From positions 62,001 through 126,000 of the forward strand of contig JBKBUF010000004.1 of assembly GCA_046290815.1 (NCBI GenBank): a DNA stretch of 64,000 nt. Direction: 5' to 3'. Both the position numbers and the translations under genes were made by a program. Numbering within the stretch: the first letter of the stretch is position 1; the number at the start of each line of letters is the position of its first letter. This DNA comes from JBKBUF01 sp046290815. Its GTDB lineage: Bacteria; Bacteroidota; Bacteroidia; Cytophagales; Cytophagaceae. This document shows, in pieces, positions 46,232-55,073 of the stretch. Below the pieces are notes generated by a model. That model saw only the letters and a program-made list of their open reading frames with translations, searched no databases and was not told where the DNA came from.

Positions 46232-48253
46232 TTATTTTTCTATTTCCTGCATGGCAAGTTCCACAGATTCAACCGGGGCCAGGCAAGTCTTATCAGTACA
46301 TACAAAAATCTTTGTTTTGCCATCGTTTATTATCTTTCCTTTCAAAACAGGTAAATTTGCTTTATCTTTTCCTCCTGCAAGAATCTTATGTGGAAGATAT
46401 TTATTTTCTAACTGTTTCCTGTATTCCAGATAATTATTTCCTGATATTACAATTTCCAAAAGGGGATTGACAAGATTTCCATAAAGAATTGCCCAATTGT
46501 AAAGATAAGATGCATCTACCGACAGGGCTTTTTTCATTCTACCTGTCATGCGTTTGGCAAGATCAATAAATTCATTCCTGTTAAAAAGAATCCCGATATG
46601 ATAAAGGTTATGCGCCATTACTGCATTAGAAGAAGGAATAACATTGTCGAAAATCTCTTTCTTCCTTGCAATTAATTTTTCAGAACCTGAAGAAGTGTAA
46701 TAAAACATTTCCTCTTTAGGGTCTAAGAAGTGATTAATACAGTTTTCAGTAAGAGACAATGCAATATTTATCCACTTTGCATCAAATGTAACCTGATAAA
46801 GATGAATGAAAGCTTCTGCAACAAAAACATAGTCATCTAGGAATCCTTCAGTTTTTTCCTTAAATGAATGTAAAACCGTATTGCCTTTTATAAGATTGGT
46901 GGATAGAAAAGATGCATTTTTTAACCCAAGCTCAAGTATTTCTTCGTCTCCTGTCGCTCTGTATGCGTCCGTCAAACCTTTTAACATTATACCATTCCAT
47001 GCAGCAAGAATCTTGGTGTCAAGTCCCGGCCTTTCACGCTTTGAACGAAAATCAAATATGTTTTTTTTCCATTCTTTTACCCTTTCCCTTAATGTTTCTA
47101 AAGGTATGTTATGCTTTTTGCTGAATGCAGCATCGCTTAAATCTTTATATAGTATATTATATCCATGTTCCCAGTTGCCTTCCTCAGAAATATTATAGTA
47201 TTTTTTCAGTAGATCTTTGTCAGGGATGTTAAGAGATTCAATTTCTTCAAAGGTATAAATATAAAATTTACCTTCTTCTCCTTCACTATCTGCATCCAGG
47301 GAGGAGTAAAAACCACCATCAGAATCAGTCATTTCATTTTTAATCCAGGTGACTGTACCATATATGATATCTCTGTAATGAGTATCTTTAGTAAGTGTAT
47401 AAGCTTCGCTGTATAAAGATAAAAGCTGTCCGTTGTCATAAAGCATCTTTTCAAAATGTGGAGCGAACCACTCCGTATCCGTGGAGTAGCGGGCAAATCC
47501 ACCGCCGATCTGATCATATAATCCGCCCATGGCCATTCTGTCAGCCGTAAGCAGAGCCTGACGCAATGCTGAATTATTTCCTGTGAAATGGTGGTACCGC
47601 AATAAAAAGACCCAAAGTCCCGGCATAGGAAATTTCGGGGCTTTATCTAATCCTCCAATTCTGGTATCAAAATGCCTTTCCAGTGTTTGAAATAATTTAT
47701 CCAGTTCCTGGGGACTGAATTCAGTATTGATATCGGTAAGATTATATTTTGAAACTTCCGAGTTTGTCAATGATTGTGAGAATGCTTCTGCTGATTCTTC
47801 AAGTTCTTTTCTGTTTTCACGAAACGCTCTTGCCACTTCTTTAAGGAGATGGAGCCACTGGGCTTTGGGAAAATATGTGCCACCATAGAAAGGCTTTGCT
47901 TCGGGAGTAAGAAAAACATTCAATGGCCAACCTCCGCGTAAGTTCATTGTCTGCAAAGCTTCCATATATATCTGATCTATATCCGGCCTTTCCTCCCTGT
48001 CAATTTTTATACATACATACAATTCATTCATAACCTCCGCCACTTCCGGACTTTCAAAACACTCCCTCTCCATTACATGACACCAGTGACAAGAACTGTA
48101 GCCTATGCTTATTAATACAGGCTTATTCTCATTCTTTGCCTTTGTCAATGCTTCTTCTCCCCATGGATACCAATCTACAGGGTTGTAGGCATGTTGACGA
48201 AGGTAGAGGCTGTTTTCATTTATTAATCGGTTCGGATGTTTATTGCTATCCAT
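46232..48253 (-). CDS. DUF255 thioredoxin-domain protein (YyaL/SPATA20 family)
   Basis: This 673-residue cytosolic protein has an N-terminal thioredoxin-like domain (about 5-165). Its motif is Cys55-His-Trp-Cys58 (SSCHWCHVMERECF), followed by the family marker RPDIDQIYMEALQ and GGWPLNVFL. A large alpha/alpha six-barrel, glycosidase-like domain follows (about 190-670) with GGFARYSTDTEWFAPHFEKMLYDN. The biochemical role of this widespread family is not established. The seven-base gap to the GSCFA gene upstream and the 64-base gap to priA downstream suggest one transcript. Confidence 0.9.
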   Translation of the reverse strand: MDSNKHPNRLINENSLYLRQHAYNPVDWYPWGEEALTKAKNENKPVLISIGYSSCHWCHVMERECFESPEVAEVMNELYVCIKIDREERPDIDQIYMEALQTMNLRGGWPLNVFLTPEAKPFYGGTYFPKAQWLHLLKEVARAFRENRKELEESAEAFSQSLTNSEVSKYNLTDINTEFSPQELDKLFQTLERHFDTRIGGLDKAPKFPMPGLWVFLLRYHHFTGNNSALRQALLTADRMAMGGLYDQIGGGFARYSTDTEWFAPHFEKMLYDNGQLLSLYSEAYTLTKDTHYRDIIYGTVTWIKNEMTDSDGGFYSSLDADSEGEEGKFYIYTFEEIESLNIPDKDLLKKYYNISEEGNWEHGYNILYKDLSDAAFSKKHNIPLETLRERVKEWKKNIFDFRSKRERPGLDTKILAAWNGIMLKGLTDAYRATGDEEILELGLKNASFLSTNLIKGNTVLHSFKEKTEGFLDDYVFVAEAFIHLYQVTFDAKWINIALSLTENCINHFLDPKEEMFYYTSSGSEKLIARKKEIFDNVIPSSNAVMAHNLYHIGILFNRNEFIDLAKRMTGRMKKALSVDASYLYNWAILYGNLVNPLLEIVISGNNYLEYRKQLENKYLPHKILAGGKDKANLPVLKGKIINDGKTKIFVCTDKTCLAPVESVELAMQEIEK

Positions 48254-48260
48254 ATGTTGG

Positions 48261-49238
48261 TTATTCTATAATATTCTTTTTTATAAGACTTATTTCTTCA
48301 TTCACCTCAAGAACCAATGATATTTCAATAAGTTTTTTTAAAGTGTCTTTTAAAAACTGTTGATGCGCTGTAGATTCAGGATGGAAAGGTTTATGCATTA
48401 TTGCTGAGGCAATGGTCTCCCATTTTCTTATTATTTCCTGAGTATTTTCGTTTGTAAAAGTTGTGATAAATTTTTCCCATATATATTTCTCTGCAAATGT
48501 TGTGGGATGCAGGAAATCATCTTTGTAAAAACGATAATCCCTAAGATCATCCATCATTATTTCATAGGAGGGGAAGTAGTAGCAATTATTATATTTCTCG
48601 CATATCTGATGTGTTGCAAGCACAAGTGTACTTTTGCTTACATTATTTAAAACCAATGTGTCCTTAATATGCCTCACAGGACTAACGGTAAATATCACCT
48701 TAACATTAGGATTAAGTTGGTTCAATTTTATATTAAAATGCTCGAAGGCTGATGTGATATCTTCAACTTTCAGCAGTTCCTTCTGAAAGAAGCTGGCGGG
48801 TTTTTTATGACAATTGGATATTATTTCCCCATTAGGGAGCAGTCGGTAAACAAAAGCGCTGCCTAAAGTAATGGTTATGACCTCTGCAGTTTTTAAGAAT
48901 TCGTGAACCTCCGTTATTTTTCCTCTGATCATTTCAAATAATTCGTTTTTAAAAGAGGAGGAGAGGGAGGAGTGGAAATCATAATTGTACCAAATATCTC
49001 CGTTTTGAATGAAATAATCCTGATGCAGGTAGCTGTTATCAATGGAAGCATTAAGGAGCTTAAACAATGAAATCGGGTTGAATATGGTCCCAAATGGATT
49101 TACCAGGGTAGGAAATTTATATGACTTCAAGGTGGTACCAATTACATCAGAAAAGCATGATCCTATTGTTAGAATCTGTGATTGATGATCAAATGTCCAA
49201 TCTGACTTAGGAATATTGATTTCTGTCCTGAAATGCAT
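48261..49238 (-). CDS. GSCFA domain-containing protein
   Basis: This 325-residue protein has the family name motif near the N-terminus (TIGSCFSD, Gly26-Ser27-Cys28-Phe29) and later blocks VFTVSPVRHIKD and DDFLHPTTFAEKYIWEKF. The Gly-x-x-Ser and late Asp-x-x-His arrangement resembles SGNH/GDSL hydrolases, so an esterase or acyl-hydrolase activity is likely but unproven. There is no signal peptide. It heads the minus-strand row leading to the DUF255 gene and priA. Confidence 0.85.
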   Translation of the reverse strand: MHFRTEINIPKSDWTFDHQSQILTIGSCFSDVIGTTLKSYKFPTLVNPFGTIFNPISLFKLLNASIDNSYLHQDYFIQNGDIWYNYDFHSSLSSSFKNELFEMIRGKITEVHEFLKTAEVITITLGSAFVYRLLPNGEIISNCHKKPASFFQKELLKVEDITSAFEHFNIKLNQLNPNVKVIFTVSPVRHIKDTLVLNNVSKSTLVLATHQICEKYNNCYYFPSYEIMMDDLRDYRFYKDDFLHPTTFAEKYIWEKFITTFTNENTQEIIRKWETIASAIMHKPFHPESTAHQQFLKDTLKKLIEISLVLEVNEEISLIKKNIIE

Positions 49239-49273
49239 AATAGTTAAAATAATACATATAGTATAAAAACAAA

Positions 49274-49299
49274 AAATCCCGGATGCTAATCCGGGATTT
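49274..49299 (-). terminator. terminator of the rpsF-rpsR-rplI operon
   Basis: Perfect 11-base arms AAATCCCGGAT and ATCCGGGATTT surround a four-base loop. On the minus strand the hairpin is followed by a TTTTTGTTTTTATAC tract, 24 bases after the rplI stop. Confidence 0.9.
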
Positions 49300-49322
49300 A
49301 AGTAATGTTTTTTTAGTTAAAA

Positions 49323-49766
49323 TTAAGCTGCTACAACTTTGAATTTAACTTCGTGCTTAACTTCTTTATGAAGATCAAGGACTGCAGTATATTCACCAAC
49401 TTCTTTTACATCAGATTTGAAGGTGATTTTCTTCCTGTCTATTGTATATCCTTTGTCTTTTAAAGCATCTGAAATCTGAAGAGCAGTGATAGCACCGAAG
49501 ATTTTACCGGTTTCTCCCACTTTCGCAGGGATGGTAAGAACAAGATCTCCGATTTTTTCTGCTACAGCAATAGCATCTTTTTTCAATTTCTCTGCTTTAT
49601 GGGCAGCTTGTTTTACATTTTCAGTAAGCATCTTCTTGTTGCTTTCTGTAGCCATGATGGCAAGACCTTTAGGGATAAGGTAATTTCTTCCGAATCCTGG
49701 TTTTACATTTACAAGGTCATTTTTATAGCCAAGGCCTTTTATATCTTCTTTAAGTATGATTTCCAT
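49323..49766 (-). CDS. rplI: 50S ribosomal protein L9
   Basis: This 147-residue protein of the large ribosomal subunit has the N-terminal rRNA-binding domain (MEIILKEDIKGLGYKNDLVNVKPGFGRNYL region, 1-45), a long connecting helix (about 45-75) and a C-terminal domain. Length and layout are standard. It is last in the rpsF-rpsR-rplI operon, 11 bases after rpsR, and is followed by a strong terminator. Confidence 0.96.
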   Translation of the reverse strand: MEIILKEDIKGLGYKNDLVNVKPGFGRNYLIPKGLAIMATESNKKMLTENVKQAAHKAEKLKKDAIAVAEKIGDLVLTIPAKVGETGKIFGAITALQISDALKDKGYTIDRKKITFKSDVKEVGEYTAVLDLHKEVKHEVKFKVVAA

Positions 49767-49777
49767 GACAACAAAAA

Positions 49778-50029
49778 TTATTTAAGTGAGTCTGTTACAT
49801 ATGGCAGAAGAGACAAATGTCTTGCTCTTTTAACCGCCTGAGATACCTTTCTCTGAAATTTAAGACTTGTTCCTGTAAGTCTTCTTGGAAGGATCTTTCC
49901 TTGCTCGTTAACAAATTTTAGCAGGAAGTTGGCATCTTTATAGTCGATGTATTTGATGCCCATCTTTTTAAATCTGCAGTATTTCTTTTTGTTTTCGATC
50001 CTGTTTACGGGTTCATTTACTAGTGTCAT
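49778..50029 (-). CDS. rpsR: 30S ribosomal protein S18
   Basis: This 83-residue small-subunit protein shows the family core YIDYKDANFLLKFVNEQGKI and RRLTGTSLKFQRKVSQAVKRAR. It pairs with S6 on the 30S platform. Its start overlaps the rpsF stop by four bases, so translation is probably coupled, which suits the S6:S18 one-to-one complex. There is no ssb gene between rpsF and rpsR, as expected in this phylum. Confidence 0.95.
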   Translation of the reverse strand: MTLVNEPVNRIENKKKYCRFKKMGIKYIDYKDANFLLKFVNEQGKILPRRLTGTSLKFQRKVSQAVKRARHLSLLPYVTDSLK

Positions 50030-50394
50030 ACTTTTTCCTCCTGTTTTTCAGCTGATTTTTTGAACTCACCTTTTTTTCTTTTTTTGTTGTACTCAAAAGC
50101 ATGTTTATCAAGAGCAACAGTTAGAAATCTCATTACTCTCTCATCACGTCTGAACTCCACTTCAAGTGTGTTGATGACTGTAGGCTTTGCAGTAAATTCC
50201 AATAAAGTATAAAATCCTGTTGTCTTATGCTGAATCGGGTAAGCCAGCTTTTTAAGACCCCAGTTTTCTTCATTGGTAATCTGTGCTCCATTGTCAATAA
50301 GCACTTGCTTAAATTTTTCTACGGTATCCTTCATCTGACTATCAGACAAAACGGGAGTTAAAATGAATACCGTCTCGTAATTTTTTAATTCCAT
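50026..50394 (-). CDS. rpsF: 30S ribosomal protein S6
   Basis: This 122-residue protein begins at the ATG at 50394 (MELKNYETVFILTP), the standard S6 N-terminus. A longer open frame to 50490 exists but would add 32 hydrophobic residues alien to the family and would cover the promoter. Core motifs are NWGLKKLAYPIQHKTTGFY and RRDERVMRFLTV. The Lys-rich tail is usual in Bacteroidota. It is first in the operon with rpsR and rplI. Confidence 0.94.
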   Translation of the reverse strand: MELKNYETVFILTPVLSDSQMKDTVEKFKQVLIDNGAQITNEENWGLKKLAYPIQHKTTGFYTLLEFTAKPTVINTLEVEFRRDERVMRFLTVALDKHAFEYNKKRKKGEFKKSAEKQEEKV

Positions 50395-50430
50395 GATTAA
50401 TTTTTGTTTTTCTCTTAAAATTAAGGGATG

Positions 50431-50461
50431 CAAATATACTGATAATAAACCGAAACAAAAA
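50431..50461 (-). promoter_or_regulatory. promoter of the rpsF operon
   Basis: On the minus strand, TTTTTG (complement of 50456-50461) and TATATTTG (complement of 50431-50438) are separated by 17 bases. They match the Bacteroidota -33 TTG/TTTG and -7 TAnnTTTG elements and lie about 40 bases before the rpsF ATG, just after the upstream gene's terminator. Confidence 0.6.
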
Positions 50462-50474
50462 GTAAAATAAAAAA

Positions 50475-50502
50475 AATCCCGACAGAGCAATCTGCCGGGA
50501 TT
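50475..50502 (-). terminator. terminator of the coiled-coil protein gene
   Basis: On the minus strand, AATCCCGGCAGA and TCTGTCGGGATT pair over 12 positions with one G-U, around a TTGC loop. The hairpin is followed by a run of eight T. It lies about 20 bases after the stop at 50525 and separates that gene from the ribosomal operon. Confidence 0.9.
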
Positions 50503-50524
50503 CTACGGATAGTGCAAAATATGG

Positions 50525-51457
50525 CTATTTTACATTAAATGTTGCTTCACCGATCTTAAAGCCTTCTGAATAGATTTCAACTGTATGCTTTCCAGGTTTA
50601 TAATTGCCGCCTTTTGAATATAAAAAGGTGATGTTTTGCTTCTTGTTATCAAACAGGATGGTTTGCTTTTGGGTATAAAACATTTCTCTGCCATCGGTAT
50701 TAACGCTTCCTCCACCTGATGCTACATCAAACAATGCTGCGCCGTCTGGTTCAATAATTCTTAAAATGATGTCTTTTCCTTCCTGTTTGGCTACTTTATT
50801 ATCGGCAAGGTTGAAGGTAACCTTTAGTTTCTCAGTGCCTTTAGCTTTAAATTCTGTACCGGCTTTTTCTTTACCTTTGCTGGAAACAGATGCCAATTGG
50901 ATATTTTCAGCTTTTAGAACAGAAGCTAAAGCCACTTTTTTATCCAGTTCCTGCTTCAGTGAAATAAGGTGATTTATAGAATCATCCCTTACTGCTACCT
51001 GAGATTGATATTCTTTGAGGTTGGTTTCAGCTTTTGCAAGATCAGCTCTTAATCTTTCTACTTCAGCCTGAGCTTGTTCTCTGTATCTTAGCGCCTCATC
51101 AATTTTACTCTTCAGATCCTGATATTTATTATAGTAGTTACGGCTGTCATTTTTGTATTTATCTCTTTCTCCTTCAAGGCCTTTTATCTGCTCAGACAAT
51201 ACCGTTACGTCGCCGCCAAGTCTGGCAATCTCTTCTTGTTTAAGCTTTAGTTCGCTGATAGCTTTATCAAGTTCAGTGGTAGTGCTATCTATTTTCGCCT
51301 GCTGCTCTTCAATTTTTGTATTTTTCTCAGCTATCTGATCGTTCTTTTGAAGACCTAAAAATAACTGTACTGCATTGATTGCTAGTAAGATAACAATAAA
51401 AGCGATGATAAGCCCCTTTTTGCTTCCACTCTTTTGGTTTTCTTTAATTTCTGCCAT
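50525..51457 (-). CDS. membrane-anchored coiled-coil protein of unknown function
   Basis: This 310-residue protein has a short basic cytoplasmic start, one membrane helix (about 14-32) and a long heptad-patterned coiled coil (about 38-190) rich in Glu, Lys and Gln. A compact beta-rich C-terminal domain follows (about 205-310) with KLKVTFNLADNKV, ITFLYSKGGNYKPGKHTVEIYS and GEATFNVK. The coil and terminal domain should be periplasmic. I do not recognise a named family; similar proteins are common single genes in Cytophagales. It has its own terminator and is not part of the ribosomal operon. Confidence 0.75.
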   Translation of the reverse strand: MAEIKENQKSGSKKGLIIAFIVILLAINAVQLFLGLQKNDQIAEKNTKIEEQQAKIDSTTTELDKAISELKLKQEEIARLGGDVTVLSEQIKGLEGERDKYKNDSRNYYNKYQDLKSKIDEALRYREQAQAEVERLRADLAKAETNLKEYQSQVAVRDDSINHLISLKQELDKKVALASVLKAENIQLASVSSKGKEKAGTEFKAKGTEKLKVTFNLADNKVAKQEGKDIILRIIEPDGAALFDVASGGGSVNTDGREMFYTQKQTILFDNKKQNITFLYSKGGNYKPGKHTVEIYSEGFKIGEATFNVK

Positions 51458-51679
51458 TTTTGATAAGTATAACTTGTTTAATTCCTGTTTTCGCCTTAAA
51501 AATAAGGTAATATAATATGTATTTTCAACTTTTTTTGCAAAAAAACGAAGGTATTAGGGTTTATTGCATAAAAAAATCAGGAAATATCTGCATGAATGAA
51601 AAATATTTATTAAAACTTAAAAATAATGTACAAAAACCTGATGAGGAAATAACACGTATGTTACTGAAAACTAACTGCC

Positions 51680-51793
51680 ATGAAAAAGATTGTTCATTTT
51701 ATTGCATTGATTTTGTTTGTTGTGACCATAATGATGTCCGGATGCTCAGGCTCAGGTCATCATTCTCAGCCATGGCACCCTAAGAAGAAGTAA
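51680..51793 (+). CDS. small lipoprotein of 37 residues
   Basis: The frame from ATG at 51680 to TAA at 51793 encodes a Lys-rich start, a hydrophobic stretch and a convincing lipobox (MMSGC, Cys21). The 16-residue mature tail is rich in Gly, Ser, His and Pro and ends PWHPKKK. The signal-peptide logic is complete from first to last residue, which is hard to explain by chance. The stop lies three bases before the end of the convergent outer-membrane protein gene. Its function is unknown. An overlapping 88-residue frame (51517-51783) has no such features and is not favoured. Confidence 0.65.
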   Translation: MKKIVHFIALILFVVTIMMSGCSGSGHHSQPWHPKKK

Positions 51794-51795
51794 AT

Positions 51796-52599
51796 TCAGG
51801 AATCTGATTTATTTGTTCCGAAAACCAGGCGGAGGCCGGCACTTACCCAAAATGGCATTATAGTTCGACCAGCCAGACCTTCGCCAAAGGTCATGTCTAT
51901 CTGAAAATTATCGCTGAAGAAATGGCGGAATCCTGCCTGATAGGCTGTTCCGGTACCAGGTACATAAGGATCGCCGGAGAATAACTCTGCCACCAAATGA
52001 AACCCGCCAATGGTTTTTATCTGGGATCCGAATCCCCATGTCCCTATAAACTGATGATTATCTTCATATAAATAATTCCCTCCGGCATTTAGGTGAAGAA
52101 GTAATTTTTCACCATGTCCTAATGCCTGTGATATTGTCAAAAAACTGAAAATACCATAACCTGGAGGCCTGAAAGTGCCTGAACCGACAGGGAGAAAGCT
52201 ACCTGCCACCAGTCCAACACCGGCTAGTTTATTTGGTTTATATTCCCTGAAAAGAATCTTCGCCTGTAACAATGGAAGGGCGTAAGCAAAATGTCCTTCA
52301 CCTTCTTCTTCATCATATCCTCCGACCCCTCCTAAAGTAAGCTCAGTTCTTTTTGTGGGACCATAAGCGAGCATAACCCATTGCTGAAAATTGCGATGCT
52401 CATACCTTGCCCATGTTTCAAGCTGTGATAATCGGGCGCCCACAACTCTGGCATCGTCTGTTATAAATGGTCGTACTAAAGGCTTTTTAATTTCTTTCCT
52501 GGCTAATATGGAATTCTGTCTTTGCATGGTACCAAGACTGTCTCTTTCCGCATATGCAAGAGTGGTAGAGATAAAAAGAAAAATAAAAATAAATCGCAT
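51796..52599 (-). CDS. putative outer-membrane beta-barrel protein
   Basis: This 267-residue protein has a signal peptide (1-17, ending AYAE). From RPFITDDARVVG (about 42) on, it shows alternating hydrophobic/aromatic strands typical of small barrels, such as WVMLAYGPTKRTELTLGGVGG, HLNAGGNYLYED and FHLVAELFSGD. The RPFITDDA opening resembles transporter-annotated outer-membrane proteins of the MetA/phenol-degradation-like family. Its substrate is unknown. Its end nearly meets the end of the small lipoprotein gene on the other strand. Confidence 0.65.
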   Translation of the reverse strand: MRFIFIFLFISTTLAYAERDSLGTMQRQNSILARKEIKKPLVRPFITDDARVVGARLSQLETWARYEHRNFQQWVMLAYGPTKRTELTLGGVGGYDEEEGEGHFAYALPLLQAKILFREYKPNKLAGVGLVAGSFLPVGSGTFRPPGYGIFSFLTISQALGHGEKLLLHLNAGGNYLYEDNHQFIGTWGFGSQIKTIGGFHLVAELFSGDPYVPGTGTAYQAGFRHFFSDNFQIDMTFGEGLAGRTIMPFWVSAGLRLVFGTNKSDS

Positions 52600-52677
52600 A
52601 GAACTATTAACCCGAATTATCCCTCATAGTTAAGTCGCAAGTTAACGGAGGTATGGCAATCTGTAATTAAAACTGAA

Positions 52678-53703
52678 TTAATTTTTTCTTATAGGATAGT
52701 ATTTTCTTGTTGCAGTGATTCCGCTATTGATTAAGAGTTCTTTTTGACTTTCTGAAAGCTTTTTAACCTTTGGTCCTATTCCGGAAGAGGATACGGAGAT
52801 GGTTCGTTGCCAATCTTCTTCGGTGAGCTTGTTCCTGTTTAAGTTTTCTATAGCAAAAATATAAAATGCTTCGATATAATCGATCAGGTTTTTTACTTCA
52901 TGTGGGGCAAGGGCTTTAGATTTTTCATCATAAGAAATTTGTTCATCACTATCTATCCTAATACCCAAAGTATATTTATTTGCAATTCGATATTTATCAT
53001 TTCCTTTAATGATGATGCTGTCAAAAATCTCAATCGGGAAATTACCTATAATACCACCGTCTACTACAACATCGTAATACATATCTTTCTTGCCTGGCTT
53101 ATCAATAATGTTACCGAGACTGTCTATAATTATAGCTTCAAAGTAAAGTGGGACTGACATGGATATTCTGACAGCATCTTTAATTTTCATCTGCGGGTAG
53201 CTATCTTTGCTGAATACAATAAGTTTTTGATTGTTCAGGCTGGTAGCAGTTACATAAAGATCTTTAAAACCTTTATCGTGTAATTCTTTAAAAGTGATAT
53301 CAGAACTACCTGTTTTTTTTACGATAAGATTTTCAAGCCATTTGCTGAAGCTATTTCCCTGATACCAGCCGAATTTACTATTCATCCTGTATAGTCCGCC
53401 TATAAAAATGTATTTCCCGTCATTGAATTGTTGAAATTTTGTATTATAGATGATATCGGTTATTTCTTTAGCATTATATCCCAAGGATAATGCAAGTGCT
53501 ATGATTGCCCCTGCGGAAGTTCCACCTACTTTTTGCAGACTATCTAATCTTTTCTGTTGTTCAAGTTCAGTGATGACCCCTGTATAGGCTATTCCTCTGA
53601 TACCAGCACCTTCGAATACCAGATTTTTTATTTCTGTTGTCTGGCAAAAACTTATTTTAAGATTAAATGAAATAAGTATAAATGAAAGAATAAATTTCTT
53701 CAT
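52678..53703 (-). CDS. patatin-like phospholipase, exported
   Basis: This 341-residue protein has a signal peptide (about 1-20, ISFCQ) and a patatin domain (about 26-230). The oxyanion loop is EGAGIRGIAYTG. The nucleophile Ser63 is in GGTSAGA (GxSxG), and the catalytic Asp215 is in VDGGIIGNFP (DGG). Such enzymes hydrolyse acyl esters of membrane phospholipids. Its start overlaps the methyltransferase gene by four bases, indicating an operon with apaG and the methyltransferase. Whether it stays periplasmic or goes further cannot be read. Confidence 0.88.
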   Translation of the reverse strand: MKKFILSFILISFNLKISFCQTTEIKNLVFEGAGIRGIAYTGVITELEQQKRLDSLQKVGGTSAGAIIALALSLGYNAKEITDIIYNTKFQQFNDGKYIFIGGLYRMNSKFGWYQGNSFSKWLENLIVKKTGSSDITFKELHDKGFKDLYVTATSLNNQKLIVFSKDSYPQMKIKDAVRISMSVPLYFEAIIIDSLGNIIDKPGKKDMYYDVVVDGGIIGNFPIEIFDSIIIKGNDKYRIANKYTLGIRIDSDEQISYDEKSKALAPHEVKNLIDYIEAFYIFAIENLNRNKLTEEDWQRTISVSSSGIGPKVKKLSESQKELLINSGITATRKYYPIRKN

Positions 53704-54488
53704 AGCCTGAGTATGAAATGTTCTTTAACCTGCTCTTTTCGAAAAAATATAATACCTAAGTGAAATAAATCAATACTTACATTCACACTTGGGTGCGCTT
53801 TGATTTCTTCCCAGGCTTTTTCCATTTCTGATGACCAGTGAATGTCATCAAAAATAAATACGGAATTGTTGTTGATCTTCTTAAGACATTGGTTAAAATA
53901 CTCTAATGTTGGTTTATACCTGTGGTTAGCATCAAAGAATACAAAATCCAAAGAAGATATTTTGCTCAGGGTTTCTTTTAAAGTATCATCAATGTTTCCT
54001 TCAATAGTTGTGATATTTTGACAACCTATACAGTGAAAGTTTTCAATTGCTTTTTTTAAAGTCTCAGGACAACCCTCAAAAGAATACAACCTTGCTTCCG
54101 GATATGCTTTGCTGAGATAGGTAGTGGTAAGACCTAAGGAAGTGCCTAGTTCAAAGATTGTGGTGGGTTTAAAGAATTCCACAAGTCTGAATAAAAGTTG
54201 AGCAAGATCAGCAGGTTTTTCGGCATATTTCGAAATGCTGCTTATGGACCTGATATTACTTTTATTCAAACTTGATCCCGCGCCATAATCCTTCATAGCA
54301 ATTTTGCTATTATCAGCAAGTAGCTTTTTTCGCAGATTTTCAATTTCAGTAAATTCTTTTCGGGTAGATTGCTTCTTTATTATTTTTGTATAAAGATGGA
54401 AGACAAATGGAGAATGAACAGAATGTTCATTTTTCGAAACGTAAAGGAATTTTAGGTATCTGAAAAAAATACTCAGGTGCTGCAGCAA
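53700..54488 (-). CDS. class I SAM-dependent methyltransferase (Methyltransf_24 type)
   Basis: This 262-residue cytosolic enzyme has the SAM-binding motif IFELGTSLGLTTTYL (near 113) and FEGCPETLKKA, then FVFFDANHRYKPTLEYF and FIFDDIHWSSEMEKAW (the DD/DxHW motif of this group). The N-terminal helix region NEHSVHSPFVFHLY is a conserved opening in Bacteroidota homologues. The substrate is unknown. It starts one base after apaG and overlaps the patatin gene by four bases. Confidence 0.85.
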   Translation of the reverse strand: MLQHLSIFFRYLKFLYVSKNEHSVHSPFVFHLYTKIIKKQSTRKEFTEIENLRKKLLADNSKIAMKDYGAGSSLNKSNIRSISSISKYAEKPADLAQLLFRLVEFFKPTTIFELGTSLGLTTTYLSKAYPEARLYSFEGCPETLKKAIENFHCIGCQNITTIEGNIDDTLKETLSKISSLDFVFFDANHRYKPTLEYFNQCLKKINNNSVFIFDDIHWSSEMEKAWEEIKAHPSVNVSIDLFHLGIIFFRKEQVKEHFILRL

Positions 54489-54489
54489 A

Positions 54490-54900
54490 TCAATTCAACT
54501 TATAAGGTACCGTCATCACAAATTCAGGAATATTTACCTTGAAGAGTTTTCCGTCAACGACTCTTTCCATCAGGTAATTACCTTTCATTTTTCCTATTTC
54601 TGTTTTCAGGTTGCAGCCGGAAACATATTCGTGGGATTGTCCGGGCTCTAACACCGGTTGTTGTCCGACCACACCTTCGCCCTGAACTTCTCTAAGGGCA
54701 CCATTGGCATCGTATATAAACCAATGTCTTTTTAACAGCTGAACGGTGTATTCGCTGTTGTTTTCAATGATGATTTTGTAGGTAAATACAAAATGGGCCT
54801 GAGAAGGGGAGGAATACTCAGGTTGGTAAGAAGTAACCACGCTGACTTTTACACCATCTGTGATTTCAGTTACCATAGCATTTGATTTTACGTTAGACAA
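54490..54900 (-). CDS. apaG: ApaG domain protein
   Basis: This 136-residue protein is a single ApaG/DUF525 domain (beta sandwich, FnIII-like). Motifs are YKIIIENNSEYTVQLLKRHWFI, VQGEGVVGQQPVLEPGQSHEY and GNYLMERVVDGK. The gene family is linked to metal resistance and to Ap4A metabolism by gene context, but no activity is proven. It is the first gene of a tight minus-strand trio. Confidence 0.9.
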   Translation of the reverse strand: MSNVKSNAMVTEITDGVKVSVVTSYQPEYSSPSQAHFVFTYKIIIENNSEYTVQLLKRHWFIYDANGALREVQGEGVVGQQPVLEPGQSHEYVSGCNLKTEIGKMKGNYLMERVVDGKLFKVNIPEFVMTVPYKLN

Positions 54901-54968
54901 CGAATAAAGATACCCAATAATTTTGTTATTTCAATAGTTTTTGCCTGAAATTTGATGCCTGAAATGCA

Positions 54969-55003
54969 TTGTGGATAAAAAAAAGCAGATAATTCTATAT
55001 TTG
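54969..55003 (+). promoter_or_regulatory. putative ung promoter overlapping a DnaA box
   Basis: TATATTTG (54996-55003) matches the -7 consensus exactly. A TTG (54969-54971) lies 24 bases upstream of it, slightly long for the usual 17-23. The TTG overlaps a perfect DnaA-box 9-mer. Confidence 0.4.
54970..54978. promoter_or_regulatory. DnaA-box 9-mer upstream of ung
   Basis: TGTGGATAA, the exact complement of TTATCCACA, lies in the apaG/ung intergenic space, 96 bases before the ung start and across the likely -33 element. Confidence 0.4.
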
Positions 55004-55073
55004 AGACTTTCATATACTGTAACTTTTAGTTTTGATTTCCCCTAGGTTAAAATCTCATTAAAATAATTCAATT

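Noticed and set aside
50395..50490. 32-codon N-terminal extension of ribosomal protein S6
   Set aside because: It is foreign to the family and covers the promoter and the upstream gene's terminator. The ATG at 50394 gives the standard start.
51517..51783. 88-residue plus-strand frame
   Set aside because: It has no signal, domain or plausible composition, and overlaps in another frame the small lipoprotein gene, which has a complete signal peptide and lipobox.
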